Origin: Sphingobacteriales bacterium 50-39
GTDB lineage: Bacteria; Bacteroidota; Bacteroidia; Chitinophagales; Chitinophagaceae
Direction of reading: 5' to 3'
DNA: 64,000 nucleotides
Assembly: GCA_001898505.1 (NCBI GenBank)
Contig: MKTZ01000026.1
Location: forward strand, 248,001 to 312,000
In this document: in pieces, positions 62,928 to 64,000 of the stretch
Layout: every line of letters starts with the position of its first letter
How positions within the stretch are numbered: position 1 is the first letter of the stretch
The notes under the pieces: generated by a model
The model's input: only the letters and a program-made list of their open reading frames with translations
What the model was told of the DNA's origin: nothing
The model's database searches: none
Translations under genes and position numbers: made by a program

Positions 62928-63914
62928 TCAACGGGAGCGCTTTTGTTTCCTTTGCCTCCTCTTGACCTCAGCCTCCTGGGAAAGCTCATACGGCAGGGAA
63001 CCCTGGTCTTCCTCCGGACGCATTAGGATGTCAATAAGGCTCGAGCCATGGCCCTTGCCAGCATCCTGGTGGGATGAATGATGGGGCATCGGCGATTCAG
63101 TGGACTTTGGAATGGACTTTCTTTGTTTCTTGAAATGCGCAGAGGTTTGATCTGCCCTTTCGTTATTTTCGAGCATCCTTTGTTCCTGCTGGTGCTGTTC
63201 GAGGGTCTTTTGCAGACCTCCCAGGGAATATTTCCGGTCGATCTGGCTGCCTTTAAAACACGCATTTCCCGTCTTAAAGCTGATGCCCTGTTTCTCCTCT
63301 GTCTGGCCTTTGTATTTATATTGAACCTCGATACCCTGGGACGTCAGTTGCTTTTCCAGGTCTTCCAGCGTCCTGCAGTGCGGGAGATTTTCTGATATAG
63401 CCTGATATATCTTGTACTTAATAGCCTCCTGCTCGTTCATAGCATCCGTATGGGTCAGTGCCAGGTCTTTCCGGATGGCTGGCACAAGATTATATTCCTG
63501 GGTAAGCGCCTGGGCCACCTTTTTCCCCCGGAGTCCGATCCAGCTGTCAGAAATGGCCTGTCCCTTATTGTCCACCATGTTGGCGACAATATGCAGGTGG
63601 GGATGCGCCCGGTCGGTATGTTTGACAACGGCGAACTGGGTATTAACGATTCCCAACCGCTCCAAATACTTCCGGGCTATCTCCACCATTAGCTCATTGG
63701 AAGGCTTTTCGCTGGGATGAAAACTAAGAATAGCATGCAGACAAGCCTTGGCCTTGCTGGGTCTAAGTTGCTGCTGCCGGATAAAATCCTCGGCCATCAC
63801 CTTATAATTATGTTCCCGGACGCCCTCCGTGACCAGGACCTCGGCACCTGGTTTTAGACAGATATACCGGCAGGTATGGTAGAAGGACTCAGCGGGTATC
63901 GGCTTGCTGATCAT
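62928..63914 (-). CDS. Relaxase / mobilisation nuclease (MOBP-like)
   Basis: The 328-residue protein carries the relaxase metal-binding motif HTDRAHPHLHIVAN (residues 99-112; His104, 106 and 108). Candidate catalytic tyrosines are Tyr12 and Tyr17 in FYHTCRYICLKPGAE. A family-typical GLRGKKVAQAL follows. The C-terminal ~90 residues are hydrophilic and low-complexity with many Gln, Lys and Arg. Relaxases nick oriT and lead the strand in conjugation. The start overlaps the stop of the upstream gene as ATGA. The protein is short for a relaxase, with no helicase or primase domain, as usual for mobilisable islands. Confidence 0.92.
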   Translation of the reverse strand: MISKPIPAESFYHTCRYICLKPGAEVLVTEGVREHNYKVMAEDFIRQQQLRPSKAKACLHAILSFHPSEKPSNELMVEIARKYLERLGIVNTQFAVVKHTDRAHPHLHIVANMVDNKGQAISDSWIGLRGKKVAQALTQEYNLVPAIRKDLALTHTDAMNEQEAIKYKIYQAISENLPHCRTLEDLEKQLTSQGIEVQYKYKGQTEEKQGISFKTGNACFKGSQIDRKYSLGGLQKTLEQHQQEQRMLENNERADQTSAHFKKQRKSIPKSTESPMPHHSSHQDAGKGHGSSLIDILMRPEEDQGSLPYELSQEAEVKRRQRKQKRSR

Positions 63915-64000
63915 GTCCTCAACTTCTTTAGTAGTTCATCAATGCCGGTGCGGTATCTTTCAAAATCCAGCATAGCGGAGAGTAAGCCTTCCTGGTGGCA
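63911..64000 (-). CDS. C-terminal end of probable MobC-type accessory protein, cut by window edge
   Basis: The frame is open from base 64000 on the minus strand and gives 29 residues, ending YRTGIDELLKKLRT. Its TGA overlaps the relaxase ATG, a coupling typical of mobC-relaxase pairs. Identity is inferred from position; too little is visible to show a ribbon-helix-helix domain. Confidence 0.6.
   Translation of the reverse strand, partial: CHQEGLLSAMLDFERYRTGIDELLKKLRT

Noticed and set aside
1-64000. CRISPR arrays, rRNA genes and complete insertion sequences
   Set aside because: I saw no regularly spaced repeats, no rRNA and no transposase gene in the window.

Overview
The window reads as chromosome from a member of Bacteroidota, most likely family Chitinophagaceae (family is an inference). 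The evidence is: the Bacteroidota -7 promoter element TAnnTTTG in front of many genes; LytS-type histidine kinases with periplasmic two-component propeller repeats paired with LytTR regulators; a futalosine-pathway MqnA; a fused formiminotransferase-cyclodeaminase; a decayed type IX secretion C-terminal domain; and a Bacteroidota-style mobilisation region. About 54 kb is gene-dense core or accessory chromosome. The last ~9.6 kb, from a tRNA-Leu gene at 54.3 kb onward, is an AT-richer mobile island that runs off the right edge.

1-6.7 kb: two tandem paralogous secreted proteins (the first cut by the window edge), a DUF3347 membrane-anchored protein, an Uup-type ABC-F ATPase and a patatin/Omp85 fusion. 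6.7-22.4 kb, all on the minus strand: the complete histidine utilisation pathway in two blocks. hutH-hutU lies upstream. hutI, ftcD and hutG lie downstream in a six-gene run that begins with a fused trehalose-6-phosphate synthase/phosphatase and a GH15 glycosidase and includes a Gcr-type membrane protein. Between the blocks are a twin-LamG lipoprotein and a broken PKD-domain gene. 22.4-31.3 kb: two paralogous propeller kinase/LytTR regulator pairs, the remnant of a third kinase, and a GT4 glycosyltransferase.

31.3-39.5 kb: a surface-glycan cluster. rfbF, an epimerase, rfbC, a C-methyltransferase, a reductase/epimerase and a GT2 run into kinase pair 2 on the same strand. Two FkbM methyltransferases and a GT11 fucosyltransferase-like gene lie beside them. 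39.4-54.1 kb: housekeeping and miscellaneous genes, namely mqnA, purB, prfC, a Wzx-like flippase, a phosphodiesterase/PglZ-like hydrolase, a LEA14-like lipoprotein, DUF2252, MgtC, a mutarotase, a FtsX/MacB permease, tsaD, a TrmN6-like methyltransferase and a LYS1-like dehydrogenase. A fossil of a gliding-motility C-terminal (CHU_C) domain sits just upstream of purB.

54.3-64 kb: the island. A tRNA-Leu(CAA) gene is followed by repeat-rich sequence. A degenerate copy of the tRNA 3' half plus its downstream flank recurs at 57.45 kb, enclosing about 3 kb with a small conserved-looking protein, a LexA/S24 regulator with its own repeat operator, a 0.7-kb hairpin-rich segment without a recognisable gene, and a DUF4238 protein. 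Beyond it lie a KAP P-loop NTPase with a small HTH regulator and a palindromic operator (candidate anti-phage module), a structured leader, three small element-type proteins, a long inverted repeat, a coiled-coil membrane protein, a MOB relaxase and the end of a probable mobC. No integrase is visible in the window.
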